Source of the DNA: Thereva unica
Lineage: Eukaryota > Arthropoda > Insecta > Diptera > Therevidae
Length of the DNA stretch: 64,000 nucleotides
Assembly (NCBI GenBank): GCA_949987705.1
Contig: OX465283.1
Span: forward strand, 134,628,101 to 134,692,100
Direction: 5' to 3'
How positions within the stretch are numbered: the first letter of the stretch is position 1; each line of letters opens with the position of its first letter. Under the pieces are notes generated by a model, which worked only from the letters and a program-made list of their open reading frames with translations, was not told the origin of the DNA and did not search any database. Positions 22,068 to 32,050 of this stretch are shown here, in pieces. The position numbers and the translations under genes are program-made.

Positions 22068-22320
22068 GTACAGGTGAATTCCAAGTCATACAAAATTGGT
22101 TCGTGCATGCAATTTTTAAAAAGTTTTCTTTTCTACATTATTGCACTGAATTGATTGCCGCTGAGCATGAAATGTGCAATTTTTATACTAATTTAACATA
22201 ATTCCAGAGAGAAGAAAAACTTTTTATTAATTTGAATGCACTTCTTCCTAGTTATTGGGTGGTGGAGGAAAACTTGTTTTTAACGTCACAGCTTTATTTT
22301 CTGACTAATCAAACTTTCAG

Positions 22321-22548
22321 AGTCTCACATTGAGGAAGTGACGAGTGCACTCTACGGGAAAAGCGTGAAATTCGCTATGACGCATGACGTTGAACTCAAA
22401 TTGCCGGAAATATTTTTTGATGGCGCCACAATACGCGTTTCGCCGCAATCAATTGATGGTAATGGTGCTATTGTTAAAATGGAAATCATCCCGAAAACTG
22501 AAATCGAGTCTAGAGGCGCAGAAGGGAGGATATTTAAAAAGAAAATAT
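22321..22548 (+). CDS. Osiris-family protein, exon 2
   Basis: 228 nt. The acceptor CAAACTTTCAG ends at 22320 and the donor GTAAGA starts at 22549. It enters with phase 1, completing a GAG codon, and leaves with one base. It encodes ESHIEEVTSALYGK, then VELKLPEIFFDGATIRVSP and a charged stretch ending IFKKK. This is the DUF1676 middle region, where family members have a lysine/arginine-rich segment before the hydrophobic domain. Intron 1 is 253 bp. Confidence 0.85.
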
Positions 22549-22611
22549 GTAAGACTATCCTCATATATTCTACAATGAGATTAATTTTCACTTTCTATTT
22601 ATTTTTCGCAG

Positions 22612-22865
22612 TCAAATTCTTCAAAAATAAACTTTTACTGTCATTTTTGGCACTTCTTCTTATCATAAAGTTGATAAAAGTTAAATTGTTTTGGATATTG
22701 CCCATCATTGTTGGTGTCAGTACGGCAAAGAAGCTAATTTTGAAGTTTTTGCTATTTCTGTTCCCGGCGCTGGCACATATCTTCAAGCTTTGTTCCTACT
22801 ATCATTCAAACTATCATCAGACAAAGTTCCACACTCATCATCATCATATAAATCATCATCATACG
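22612..22865 (+). CDS. Osiris-family protein, exon 3 (hydrophobic and histidine-rich)
   Basis: 254 nt after a 63-bp intron with acceptor TTTTTCGCAG; donor ACG before GTAAGT. It encodes the long hydrophobic domain of DUF1676 (LLLSFLALLLIIKLIK, then WILPIIVGVSTAKKLILK and FLLFLFPALAHIFKL), which would span or insert into a membrane. A histidine-rich tail follows (HTHHHHINHHHT). The exon ends exactly on a codon boundary. The next coding exon lies 25,926 bp away, so this junction spans the giant intron. Exons 3 and 4 keep frame and continue the histidine-rich character, which supports the link. Confidence 0.85.
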
Positions 22866-23941
22866 GTAAGTGAATTTTTTTGTTGTTGTTATTGCAGCTT
22901 GTTGATTTTGTGATTATGTTGTGTATGCTTCTCTTTTCGAAATTTTTGCAAGTTTTATTTTTGTTGATATTTAAAAGTGGTCTGTTATTTATTTATTTAT
23001 TTAAATAAAGGCAGGAGGGCCTAGCAGGGGCAACCGACCAAAATAAGCGCACTCAGGCTAGGAGCCCAAAGGCGCTGAGGCATGAATTTGTTTAAATAAA
23101 GTTAACTATGTCTAGCGGACTTAATAGATCAAATAGAGGATTCTTAGTTTATTCTGGTCAGGGTCTAGTACAGATGAGAGAACGGGGAATTGTCCACGAA
23201 TGTCTGCAGTTTCATTCTGTTAATACATGCCTGACGGTGAGAGTTGGCTCATTGGGGCTAGGGCTACCAACTCGAAAAAAAATTAACCCCTAAGAACTGA
23301 TCGAAATACACCTAAAATCCTCGAAAATAACAGTTAAAGAAAAAAAGTACATATATTTTATTTTAAAAAATTACCGAACTCATTACCTCAAGGGCATACC
23401 CTTTTTTATAGAGATGCGCCGAATGTTCGGCCGAATATTCGAATTCGGAATATTCGGCGTATTTTTTAATGTTCGTATTCGGCCGAATATTCGGTTAATT
23501 TGCCGAATAATTAGCGAATATTTAAATAGTATTATTTTAAGAGTTACATATTTTAAAGAAGATTTATTCTGGAACCGTACCAACATAGGTAGTATTTGTA
23601 AATGAAACAAACACTTCTTTGTGAAACGAGACCGATTTGAATATAGTTTGCAACTGCTTGCGTGCGACTGTTCTTGCCGGTTGGAAGCAATATCAAGCTG
23701 GTGACAGGCGAGTTTCCAACAACACCTAATTGCGTAATTGCTTTCCGCCCCGGCTTTTAAACATAACCGAGTGACTACATGCTGCATGAATTCCATTCAC
23801 GGAATATTCCGTCAAATCGCGTTTAAATTAGTTATGACCAAGACTGGTGTTACAGTTTTGCCTTTGCTTGCACATTTAGCAAAACCAAAGCTAGACCAAG
23901 ACAAGATAGGACTACAGAAGAGTGAAAGATCAAGATAGCAA

Positions 23942-24757
23942 TCTTCTTCTTCTTCTTCTTTGATCCGTTAGCTGGCGGTCCGAGCGGGACGTCCCCGCAA
24001 CGGATACGCTGCTGTCGGTGCCGCTGGGTCCCGAACTCTATTCACGATTCGCTTCCATTCTTCTCGGTTTTTGGCGGTGTCTCGAGCCTCGGTAACTGAT
24101 AATCGTTGATTCTTTAAGTCACCCTCGATATTCTTCAACCAGGTTTTCTTCGGTGCCGATCGCTGTATTCTCCAGTCTGCAGGACGGTCTCGCCAGAGAA
24201 GTTTACGTGGCAAGCGGTTATCATCCATTCGGCTAACATGTCCAAACCACCGTAGTCGACGTTTTTGCATTTCTTCTTCGATCAGTGTTTGCTGATCGCA
24301 TCTTTGTCTGACAACCTCGTTTCGAAGGCGATCACGGAGTGAGACACGGAGGATCTGCCTCAAACATCGCATTTGGAAGACCTCGAGCTTCTTAACGTCC
24401 GGTTTGAGCAGTGTCCACGTTTCAGATCCATAAAGAAGAATCGGAAGAATCAACGTTCGGTAAAGACATAGTTTTGTTTTGATGGAGATATTTGCTCGTT
24501 TCCATATGCACCACTTGAGCGAGGCGAATGTTGCTGTTGCCTGGCCGATACGGCTGTGAACGTCGGCCGTCGATGCTACTTTCGTTTCCTCAACCAATGA
24601 TCCCAAATATTTGAACCTTGGAACCTGTTCGATTTGGGTTCCATCGAGGTGAACACTGGCTCTTGATCCATCCGTTGTGAGCACTTTGGTCTTTTCCGCA
24701 TTGATTTTTAACCCGTGTGATTGGGCGCAATCACTAAGTGCCAAAAGGTCCTGCAAA
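23942..24757 (-). mobile_element. 5'-truncated RTE LINE (family 2)
   Basis: A minus-strand copy whose 3' tail is the (TTC)n run at 23942-23957. It is 5'-truncated near 24757 and keeps only the C-terminal quarter of the ORF. A shorter copy of the same family lies at 49374-49779, and a 65-bp 3' end at 38357-38421. Its tail type, (GAA)n, is the same as that of the intact RTE at 3 kb, but the protein differs. Confidence 0.85.
23968..24756 (-). CDS. RTE reverse transcriptase C-terminus, 262 aa, truncated
   Basis: An uninterrupted partial frame that begins after the catalytic YADD box, so it cannot polymerise. Readable blocks are SHGLKINAEKTKVL, FKYLGSLVEE, SRIGQATATFASLKW, the RTE signature LYGSETWTLLKPDVKKLEVF, RRLRWFGHVSRMDDNRLPRK and a C-terminal GRPARTAS. 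The apparent ATG is fortuitous because the copy is 5'-truncated at or near it. The open frame suggests a recent insertion. It has no cellular role that I can infer. Confidence 0.85.
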   Translation of the reverse strand: MQDLLALSDCAQSHGLKINAEKTKVLTTDGSRASVHLDGTQIEQVPRFKYLGSLVEETKVASTADVHSRIGQATATFASLKWCIWKRANISIKTKLCLYRTLILPILLYGSETWTLLKPDVKKLEVFQMRCLRQILRVSLRDRLRNEVVRQRCDQQTLIEEEMQKRRLRWFGHVSRMDDNRLPRKLLWRDRPADWRIQRSAPKKTWLKNIEGDLKNQRLSVTEARDTAKNREEWKRIVNRVRDPAAPTAAYPLRGRPARTAS

Positions 24758-25576
24758 AAGTCTTACAAGAAGTCTTGCAAAAAATCTTGCAGATAGACTT
24801 GCAGTCTTGTCTTGGTCTTGATAAATGTGGAAGGCAAGACTTTTCGCTCATCACTTTAAGACTTTTGGCACTTAAGGAGCAGCAAAAAGTCTTGCTATCT
24901 TGGTTTTGCAGTCTTGTCTTGCCCTTGGCCTGTATTGTCTTGGTCTTGCTTTTCTTGCTAAATGTACAAGACCAGTCTTGCTCATCACTAATTTGAACAC
25001 GCACTTCTATATTGTTTGTCACCTAATGCAACGCACGTACGCTTGGAAATGCCACCAGTTTCATTTGCGTCGTTGCATTTGTACGTGTCATTATTCAACA
25101 AAATCTTCGTGAGCATAGAACACCGATTCATCAAAAATCAGTTGTGCTTATGTGTGGACAAAGGTTTCATTTTCGTTGAAAACTGGTTGTTAACGTGATA
25201 ATGGTGAAACCAGTTTGAAACTGGGATTGCAAGTCAGTCGACTCGTGCGCTTGGGGGAGGCCCTAATTTCACCAAAATGCATAGTATCTCCTCAAAATAT
25301 AGAAAAAGGCGGCAAAAGACGAAAAAGCGCCTATTAAATATAGCCTTGTACATATTTCGTTAGGCAACCCACATTTGTTAGCATATTTGTTATCATAGAA
25401 ATTAATTTCATTCAGTTACTCGATACGTGAAGGTCGTTCTTCTACGGATTCTGTACTATACATGAACCTGCTTACTGAACCGAATAATTCGGCCGAATGT
25501 TCGGTTCGGTACGTTTTTGGCCGAATATTCGGCCGAATATTCGTATTCGGTCGAACCCATATTCGGCGCATCTCTA

Positions 25577-26519
25577 CTTATAACCTGGGCCAGAATAAAT
25601 TCCGTTATTTCCTCGGCCATAGTACTTAACTAACATCTGTAATTTTTTAGTCTGCATTTGGAGTAGAAGTCTGCATTTGAATTGAGTAAATTACACCATC
25701 CATCACTTGGTCACACACGCACTTATACTTTGGGTGGAGAAATCCACACCCAAAATATTTCATGTAGTACACCTAATAACGCAGAATTTTGGAGGGCCGT
25801 CTCGATCGCTCGTAATGAAGGAACGTGGTCAAAGTTCCGCCCGCAAGCAAGCCTATCATACGAAAGAACTTATAACTGTATAGCCTAAGCTTTTGAACCC
25901 CATTCAACCAGAATTTAAAAATGGGATTGCCTCATACAGCGAGTGAGCTCCATGTGACAAATGAGGGACATGCCAAAAGATATGTGTTGATTTGCAATGA
26001 GGTTGCCTCATAAGGGTCTTATGAGCACCTGATAAGGCATACCTCGCTTCAGTATCGCTGATGTGCTGCTCATGAGGAAGCTAAGGGAAGTCAAGCAGCA
26101 TTTGAGGTAATAATTATTTAGTTGGGGAGCGGCATTCACGTTGAAAAGTATAAAGCTTTCCCCATCGGTGCAGGATCAGGTAGCAATGATCTTTCCTTAA
26201 GGGGGCCAAATAGGACATTTCTTATAACGATGCGCGAATGAGGCAAGGCATTAGATGACATGTGTGGGATTTATAGGGCAATACAGACGGGTTCTACATG
26301 ATCCAGAGAGGCCCTATCTGCTAATCGGACATAAGCCAAGAATTTGAAATCATATAACTGGTAAATGAAACTGAAACTTTTTAGATTTTAACGGTTATCT
26401 GTTCACGTGCTTCCCACCCACAATGAGGCCCGCGAGACGTGTTTCTTGACGGTGACTCATTTCGCAACTCTAATGCCAGAGAGCTACAAGTTTTGTTCTA
26501 ACTTGTGCAAAGTGACTGG
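25577..26519. other. intronic DNA, nothing recognised
   Basis: No motif-bearing frame, repeat or RNA gene was identified. Confidence 0.3.
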
Positions 26520-26521
26520 TA

Positions 26522-26745
26522 GAGGTTCCGCCAAAAGAGTTGATGCCGAGAAAGTCGCGTTTTCCATGCGCAGTAGAATCCCCGCATGCCGTTCCCGTCC
26601 GTTAGCCTAGTCGCAACAAATTTCGAAGGGGAAATTTAAAAACACATAAACGCATTTCTTATCGATATGCGCGCAATTTTTATTTGTGTGCAGCTTTAAT
26701 TTCCCCAGCTGCGCGCTCCGGCATCAACTCTTTTGGCGGAACCTC
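26522..26745. mobile_element. MITE with perfect 27-bp inverted ends, TA flanks
   Basis: A 224-bp body flanked by TA (26520-26521 and 26746-26747). The 27 terminal bases, starting GAGGTTCCGCCAAAAGAGTT, are a perfect inverted repeat at 26719-26745. TA duplication is the rule for Tc1/mariner elements. The perfect ends argue for recent movement. No coding capacity. Confidence 0.85.
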
Positions 26746-26747
26746 TA

Positions 26748-28989
26748 TATAAGGACGCGGAAGACTAATACAGCTGTTTAATAATGGAATTAGTTTCTTA
26801 ACTTAATATACTCACGATGAAGTGTCTCAATATTGGAACGCCTGAATGGGCGAGTGAGGAAACATCTTTTGCCAACCACCTCTTTGACCTGGGCTTTATT
26901 GACTTTGTAGAATAGTTAACGTTTCTACCACTGATACGCAAGACCCAGTCAGTAGGTTGAAAGAGAATGAGCCCAATCAGTTGGCTTTACAATAATGCCA
27001 TAAAGTTCTTTTCGGAACTGCTATGGATGAGGTAAACGATGAATGTGGTGGGTAATTAACGCTGACTAGAGATAGAGAGTGATCTGAGTAGCAAGGAGTG
27101 AGTCAACATCGACAGAGTACCAAGTTTAACGCCATTGGGCTTCGTTTCTTCCGATTACCTCAAGCGAAAGAAGTACAGGATCCACAAAATATTGATGACC
27201 TAAAATGCAGTATTCATGGTGGTATTAAGGAAACGTGCCGCGAAATTTAAAATTATTGCATGGATAATTCTGCCAAAAGAACCTGTGTCTGCAAAAAGCA
27301 CTGAAAGATATTCTCTGCAAATATGTAACTGTCTACTTTAAAATAAAGAAGGAATCACTGAAGACTTCCAATTTGTTCATGTTTTATTAAAAAAAAAACA
27401 CGTCCTTCGGGTAATTTTTGGGGTATGCTTTAAATGAGCGAATTTTATCTGCGAAGATCAGGTTATTACACAGCTCGTTTTAATAAAAATAAAATATAAA
27501 AACCCCAGACAATGTTAACGTTTGGTTTCACTTTTACCATTGTCAATTTCTAAAACCCACATTATGTGTTCATGCTTCATTTTGCAATTTTTCCTGCTCA
27601 GCATCTGGTACACATTTTAACAAAGGCCTACACACTAATTTAATTAAAAAATAACATCAATACCAATACTTTCATGACATTCAAAAGAAATTAGCTGCTT
27701 TTACAAAGTCTATTTCCACGAAAAAAATCAATGGGCCCAGAATGCGTTAAATAAAGTCCATTAGTTGATTACGAGAGATAGCAAACAAGTTAATTTGGTA
27801 TCGGCGTGCGTAAGACTCCATTAAATTTCCCTTTATCGACTGAAATGTAATTGCACCTGAGCGAGCATAGGTTAGACATCATCAATCAGTACAATGCAAT
27901 AAAAATCAAATAAATCTTCGTCTGTAATCGAATATCGACAGCAATCAAGATGTGTAATGATGTCAAAGAAATTCGGCGGCATTTCGTAGCTGAGATTGGC
28001 AGAAGGGTGGCTTTTGTCTGGAATCGAATAATAAATGGTTTCTGATCAACTTGTTTTGTTGGTTAAATGGTGTTCTATGACATCCACTTCCTGTATTGTT
28101 GTGCCAAGCTACGACTAGATTGAAAAATGATCTGGTGGGAAAATTCGCTGCTATAGAAGAAATTGCTTTGTGCAAAACAATGAAGGAAAATATTGATAAA
28201 GGATGGATTAAAAATTAGTTTAAACATTTACAAAAAAGGCGCGACCGGGATTATTGTTGCCATTTGCTGTATTATCTTATGATGATTGATTACTTACAAG
28301 GAGGGCGATATAGACAATAACAATGAGAGTTTAAATAAAAGAGAGCTTATTTAAAATGTGATTGACGACTCTTTGCCCTACATAACCGATGATCCATAGT
28401 CACAGACACCATAATCCACTTTTCAGATGACTTCGCTAAACCGATTTATTCCTCCCATACTCCCATTTCTCTCTTAGTATAAATTTTAAGCTATGTTTAC
28501 ATTATTCGTATCTGAAGAACTTTGAATGAAGGAATAAACGAACCAAAACTCAACTGGAAGTCGAACATTAAGGGAAGGGTTAAGAAAGCATGTAAACAGA
28601 CCTTCAGCGAGAATTGGAGTCGAGCTAGAGATAGTCCTGTTGCACCGCAATGGTACATCATGGCTGTGTCTGGCCAGGGTTCATGTGTAGGGCGACATTA
28701 TCTATAGGCGGCCAAAATTTAAGGCGGGTATATCGAATAAGGATAAGTGCACAAGCTGCGCAAAACCAAGATAACCTATTCGTCTGTAAGATCAAGTCTT
28801 AACCCCGCCATATATTGAAAGGTTTTAATGTTATCAATCGTGTTTCACATTCACCATGTTTAGAATTGGGCCTCTTAACCAAAATCCCCCTAAAACAATG
28901 TTAAGGTATTCAATGTGAGTTTTGAGTGCTTCGATAGTAATTTCAAGGCAGGGGGACCAATTTCACAAATAGCACCGCGGGAATTGCGA
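26748..28989. other. intronic DNA, nothing recognised
   Basis: AT-rich. No domain-bearing frame or clear repeat termini were seen. Confidence 0.3.
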
Positions 28990-29182
28990 AGTGGCCTCCA
29001 GGCCAAAATCGCTCCACAACCATTTCTTGATATTCTGAGTGATTTATCCTCCTCCGCCCGCCTTCACCGCCGCCCTACCTGGGCGCGACAATAAAATTGA
29101 TAAACATTCAATTTTTCAGCACTCAAAAATCAACCAGAATATCTGAAAAAAATTGTGGAACGATTTCCGCCTAGAGCCTCAA
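28990..29182. repeat. imperfect hairpin
   Basis: About 50-bp arms: GGCCTCCAGGCCAAAATCG... at 28991 pairs with ...CGATTTCCGCCTAGAGCCTC ending near 29181. The shared blocks are AAATCG-TCCACAA and GATATTCTG-TGATT. Probably a small decayed MITE. Confidence 0.5.
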
Positions 29183-29374
29183 TTCTTAACATTTACTTTT
29201 TCTTTATATGATGTTCCCTTGTAGGCGGTCCTATACCCGGGCACGCAGGGGGCCATATACTTATGCACGGCCCTGAGTACGTCCAATTGTTTTGCTAGTA
29301 TGATGACCTGGCCTACTCGGAAAAGGTCTTATAATGTCATACAGTTTGGAAGGGTCCAGAGGACGGCATCAATT

Positions 29375-30068
29375 GGGGCCGAAGTAGCCTAGGGGTAAGG
29401 CGCCTAACTACTATCCAAGAGATCCCGGGTTCGAATCCCGGCAGCGCCACGGTCCTTCGCCTTTCCCACTTTCCCACCTACATAACTTTCCTTCTTTCTT
29501 CTTCCCCCTTTACATTCCTGATTCCTCCTGTCATAGCCTTCCCTACTTCTTCCCCGCTCCACCAAGCGCATGTCATCGGTTGGTTGAAGAGACTCAACTC
29601 GTTTCAGGAGGCATAACACTTCAGCGAGTTGCTCTCGATGCCTCGATGTCTGTCAGAGTCGCGAAATGGTGGGGAATGTGTGGAATGAAAACCACTGTGC
29701 TAAATGTCGAGTCGTGATTTGTGACAAGTTTTTTGAGTTGAAGAAAGTGACGTTTTAATCGAATTACGATTTTCAGCATAGTGGTCTAGAGTGGAAGTGG
29801 TAAGTGCGAGTTTAGCCCCCTATGCTGAAAGTCGCAATTCGTCTGAAACACCACTTTCTTCAACTCGAAAAACTTGTCAAAAATCACGACTCGACATTCA
29901 GCACAGGGGCCTAAATATCGCGGCTAGATTGTGACAGTTCCATCATTCACTTCTCTCTCTATCCTCCGACTAGAGCTACTGTTCGACATTAATATATGTA
30001 AAAATATAGATTGTCAGACAGTACAAAGGGGCTTTCCCTAAGCCTCTAGTCTGTCACATAAAAAAAAT
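29375..30068 (+). mobile_element. tRNA-derived SINE, copy A, interrupted by a fold-back
   Basis: The tRNA-like head carries an A box (TAGCCTAGGGGTAAGG) and a B box (GGTTCGAATCCC) at 29386-29440, followed by a body with CTTTCCTTCTTTCTTCTTCC. It ends at GTCACATAAAAAAAA. It aligns along its length with the minus-strand copy at 52853-53312 once the 220-bp fold-back at 29692-29911 is removed (about 474 versus 460 bp). The acceptor stem does not pair properly, so it is not a functional tRNA gene. Confidence 0.85.
29692..29911. mobile_element. fold-back element inserted in SINE copy A
   Basis: Arms 29692-29780 and 29821-29911 are inverted repeats of about 90 bp (for example AATGTCGAGTCGTGATTT and GAGTTGAAGAAAGTG against their complements). 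The loop is about 40 bp. The comparison SINE copy at 52.9-53.3 kb lacks this block, so it is an insertion. The target duplication is unclear. Confidence 0.8.
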
Positions 30069-30177
30069 CAAGGGCCACGATAACATGCCCCACGACCGCC
30101 CGTGATGTTCTCATGAGAAACCTACCCTCGTGTAGACCCCGACTGATGGAATCCGGGGCCTGAACCTCAAAACCCTA

Positions 30178-30394
30178 CACTGTTAAAAAATATGTAAATC
30201 CACAGTGCAGATGCACAGTAAAATTACAAACGGTAATGTAAAAACTAATATACCACACACTTATTGTAATATAACTATAATTTTTTCTGATATTACTACA
30301 AGTTTCGTAACTTCATAAGTATGTATCGTAAATTTACAAAACTGCTTGTGAATAAAACTTCCAGTTCCTTCCTTTTTGTAATTTTTTTACAGTG
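30178..30394. mobile_element. small TA-flanked MITE
   Basis: A 217-bp body between TA dinucleotides (30176-30177 and 30395-30396). The ends are CACTGTTAAAAAAT and the complement CACTGTAAAAAAAT. Non-coding and AT-rich. It fits a Tc1/mariner-type MITE. Confidence 0.6.
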
Positions 30395-30519
30395 TATGGA
30401 TATAGCCACATCTTCAACCTGCTACCCGAGGGTATAATCGCTAGAACCACGGACTATCTTTTCCCTAAGTTGGCCTTCTGCTAGGACTCCTCCAAGCTCC
30501 GTCGAAATACCTTCCAAAG

Positions 30520-31400
30520 AGAGAGCAGGAACAAAGATGTCCTGAGGAAATTCGATATCAAATATTCACTGACGGCTCCAAGTGGTCTAGAGACCACCAG
30601 GACTTCCCGGTGCACACTAGCATCTTTTAGACGAAAGTGCTTGCGATCCTGATCCTGAAGGCCTGCCAGACAATAAATTTTCAACCTACACAAGGATGTA
30701 GGATTGGAATATTCATAGATGACCAAGCCTCTTTAAAAGCTCTGGATTCAGTAAAGATACACTTCAAAATAGTGGAGCGATAGAGAGCTGGGCTAAGCAG
30801 GATTGATACAAAGCAAAGCATGACTCTCGTCTGGGTTCCCGGGCATAACAATAGAGATGATAACGAAAAAGCCGATTACCTCAAGCAGCCTCAGAGCCGA
30901 CTACCTCTTTTCGAGGCCGGGGTGGTCGACTGGCTACCTGCTGCTAGCCAGCCAAAACTCGAGAGCACTGAAAACCTGCACCATATAGATGGTCGACTTA
31001 ATTCACAACAAAGAAACAACCATGGGGTTGCCTAATCAAACCCCGACGAGATATTGCCAGAATTATGGCAATCATGATTGGGGGACATTAGTCCATAGAA
31101 AACCTTGCTGCTAAGCTGGGCAACCCGTGCAATGTCTGCTGCCGTAGCTGCGGGGAGACGAACGAGAGGGAAACACTAATTCACTTACGGCTTGAACCCA
31201 AGTCAAGCAGCGGACACTAGGCAGGTACGTTATGGAAGACTTAAAAGAGATCTTCAGGCAGGACAAGATCAAATCACTGATAAGATTCCTCAGTTCCACA
31301 GGATAGCTTTAGATCAAACGAGCAAACGGAAAGAGGAAGTCAGAAAGACAACAGACACAACGACAAAATCATGCCACGTGCCATTTTTTCCTAAATGCCC
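30520..31400 (+). pseudogene. RNase H-type LINE C-terminus
   Basis: The plus strand reads an RNase H domain: GIFIDDQASLKALDS (about 30710), then MTLVWVPGHNNRDDNEKAD (30820), the classic D-S-Q-A and WVPGH...N-E-x-A-D boxes. It is followed by a cysteine motif (CRSCGETNERE, about 31140). Stops interrupt between and after these blocks. It is related to the minus-strand remains at 45.87-46.42 kb and 14.4-17.0 kb. Confidence 0.7.
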
Positions 31401-31509
31401 CAGACGGTACAAACAAAACATATCTTATAATGAGATTGCAATTGCAGCAACATCGGGAATTGCATCAACGCTACATGATGTTGGGCGTACGGGGCATTCA
31501 GCACTCTTC

Positions 31510-31670
31510 CTGTCCTCAGTGTGACTCTGTGGATTGGACTCATGGAGGCGGTTTTACAAACCCTCTCAAGCTGGACTGCCACCCGCAGACTCAGCGTTAA
31601 CCCAGTAAAAACGGAACTGGTTCTCTTCACAAGGAGGTATAAAACCCCACCTTTAACACCCCCCGCACTA
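31510..31670 (+). pseudogene. LINE reverse transcriptase thumb fragment
   Basis: The plus frame from 31542 reads LQTLSSWTATRRLSVNPVK then TELVLFTRRYKTP. This is the segment just after the YADD box in RNase H-containing LINEs. It lies downstream of, not upstream of, the RNase H piece, so it belongs to a second copy or to a rearranged one. Confidence 0.65.
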
Positions 31671-31834
31671 TAAGTGCAATTATAGTACACTTGTCGAGTT
31701 GCTTTGGTTTTGTAGCGGGGAATGTGACTCCAAAGCGGGTCAACCTCTAATGTTTTGAAGTGTGCAGTTGCTCTGCTTTTAGTACAGTGAACGACACATT
31801 TGTTGCGTGAGATCTTTGAATAGTGATTGGGAAT

Positions 31835-32041
31835 CACGGTATACAGAAACATAAGGTAATGTAAAAGAGACGACAGCTTCGAATATGTCAGCTTCGTGGG
31901 CGCCCGGAGACGTCAGCCCTAATGCAGAAACAACAACAACAGTTTCGATTTTATATGGAAAGCGGGCCCCACGTGACGTCAGCACTAAAATATCGTTTAC
32001 GATATACAGTCTTTTACATTACCTTGTTTCTGTATACCGTG
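31835..32041. mobile_element. MITE with CACGGTATAC ends, copy 2
   Basis: A 207-bp body with a perfect 9-bp duplication ATTGGGAAT (31826-31834 and 32042-32050). The ends CACGGTATACAGAAACA and AGGTAATGTAAAAGA are inverted at the right, with a 2-base indel. It contains a GTGACGTCAGC core. The same family occurs at 20252-20361. Confidence 0.85.
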
Positions 32042-32050
32042 ATTGGGAAT

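Larger units (their letters stand above)
23829..24990. mobile_element. hAT-like MITE with TAGTGATGAGCAAGAC ends, host of an RTE piece
   Basis: Left end TAGTTATGACCAAGACTGG, and the complement of the right end TAGTGATGAGCAAGACTGG. The 8-bp flanks are GTTTAAAT (23821-23828) and ATTTGAAC (24991-24998). They differ by three transitions, and the unoccupied paralogue at 56 kb reads ATTTGAAT. The body is full of degenerate CAAGAC/GTCTTG hexamers, as is the 132-bp relative at 60428-60559. The TAG-type ends and 8-bp duplication fit hAT. Confidence 0.75.
23626..25260 (+). repeat. dispersed repeat family M, copy 2, split by an insertion
   Basis: The left part (23626-23828) and right part (24991-25260) are contiguous in relatives: the segment around the split matches 56165-56262, and the right part matches 19590-19735 and 53640-54175. 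It lies inside the 23409-25576 hAT-like element and is itself interrupted by the element at 23829-24990. Confidence 0.65.
23409..25576. mobile_element. hAT-like MITE with CCGAATATTCGG repeats (outermost of a nest)
   Basis: TAGAGATGCGCCGAAT at 23409 is inverted at the right end (ATTCGGCGCATCTCTA to 25576). Both ends are followed internally by several copies of the palindromic motif GGCCGAATATTCGG, an arrangement typical of hAT subterminal transposase-binding repeats. The 8-bp flanks (CTTTTTTA and CTTATAAC) agree at only half of the positions, so the target duplication is weak. The interior was expanded by later insertions, listed separately. Confidence 0.65.

Noticed and set aside
29375..29452. 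Apparent tRNA gene with good A and B boxes (also at 53237-53312)
   Set aside because: The acceptor ends do not pair, and each is the head of a ~460-bp repeated element, so these are SINE heads and not tRNA genes.
31391..31852. 153-codon minus-strand frame
   Set aside because: It overlaps LINE fragments on the plus strand and the left end of a MITE, and has no recognisable motif.
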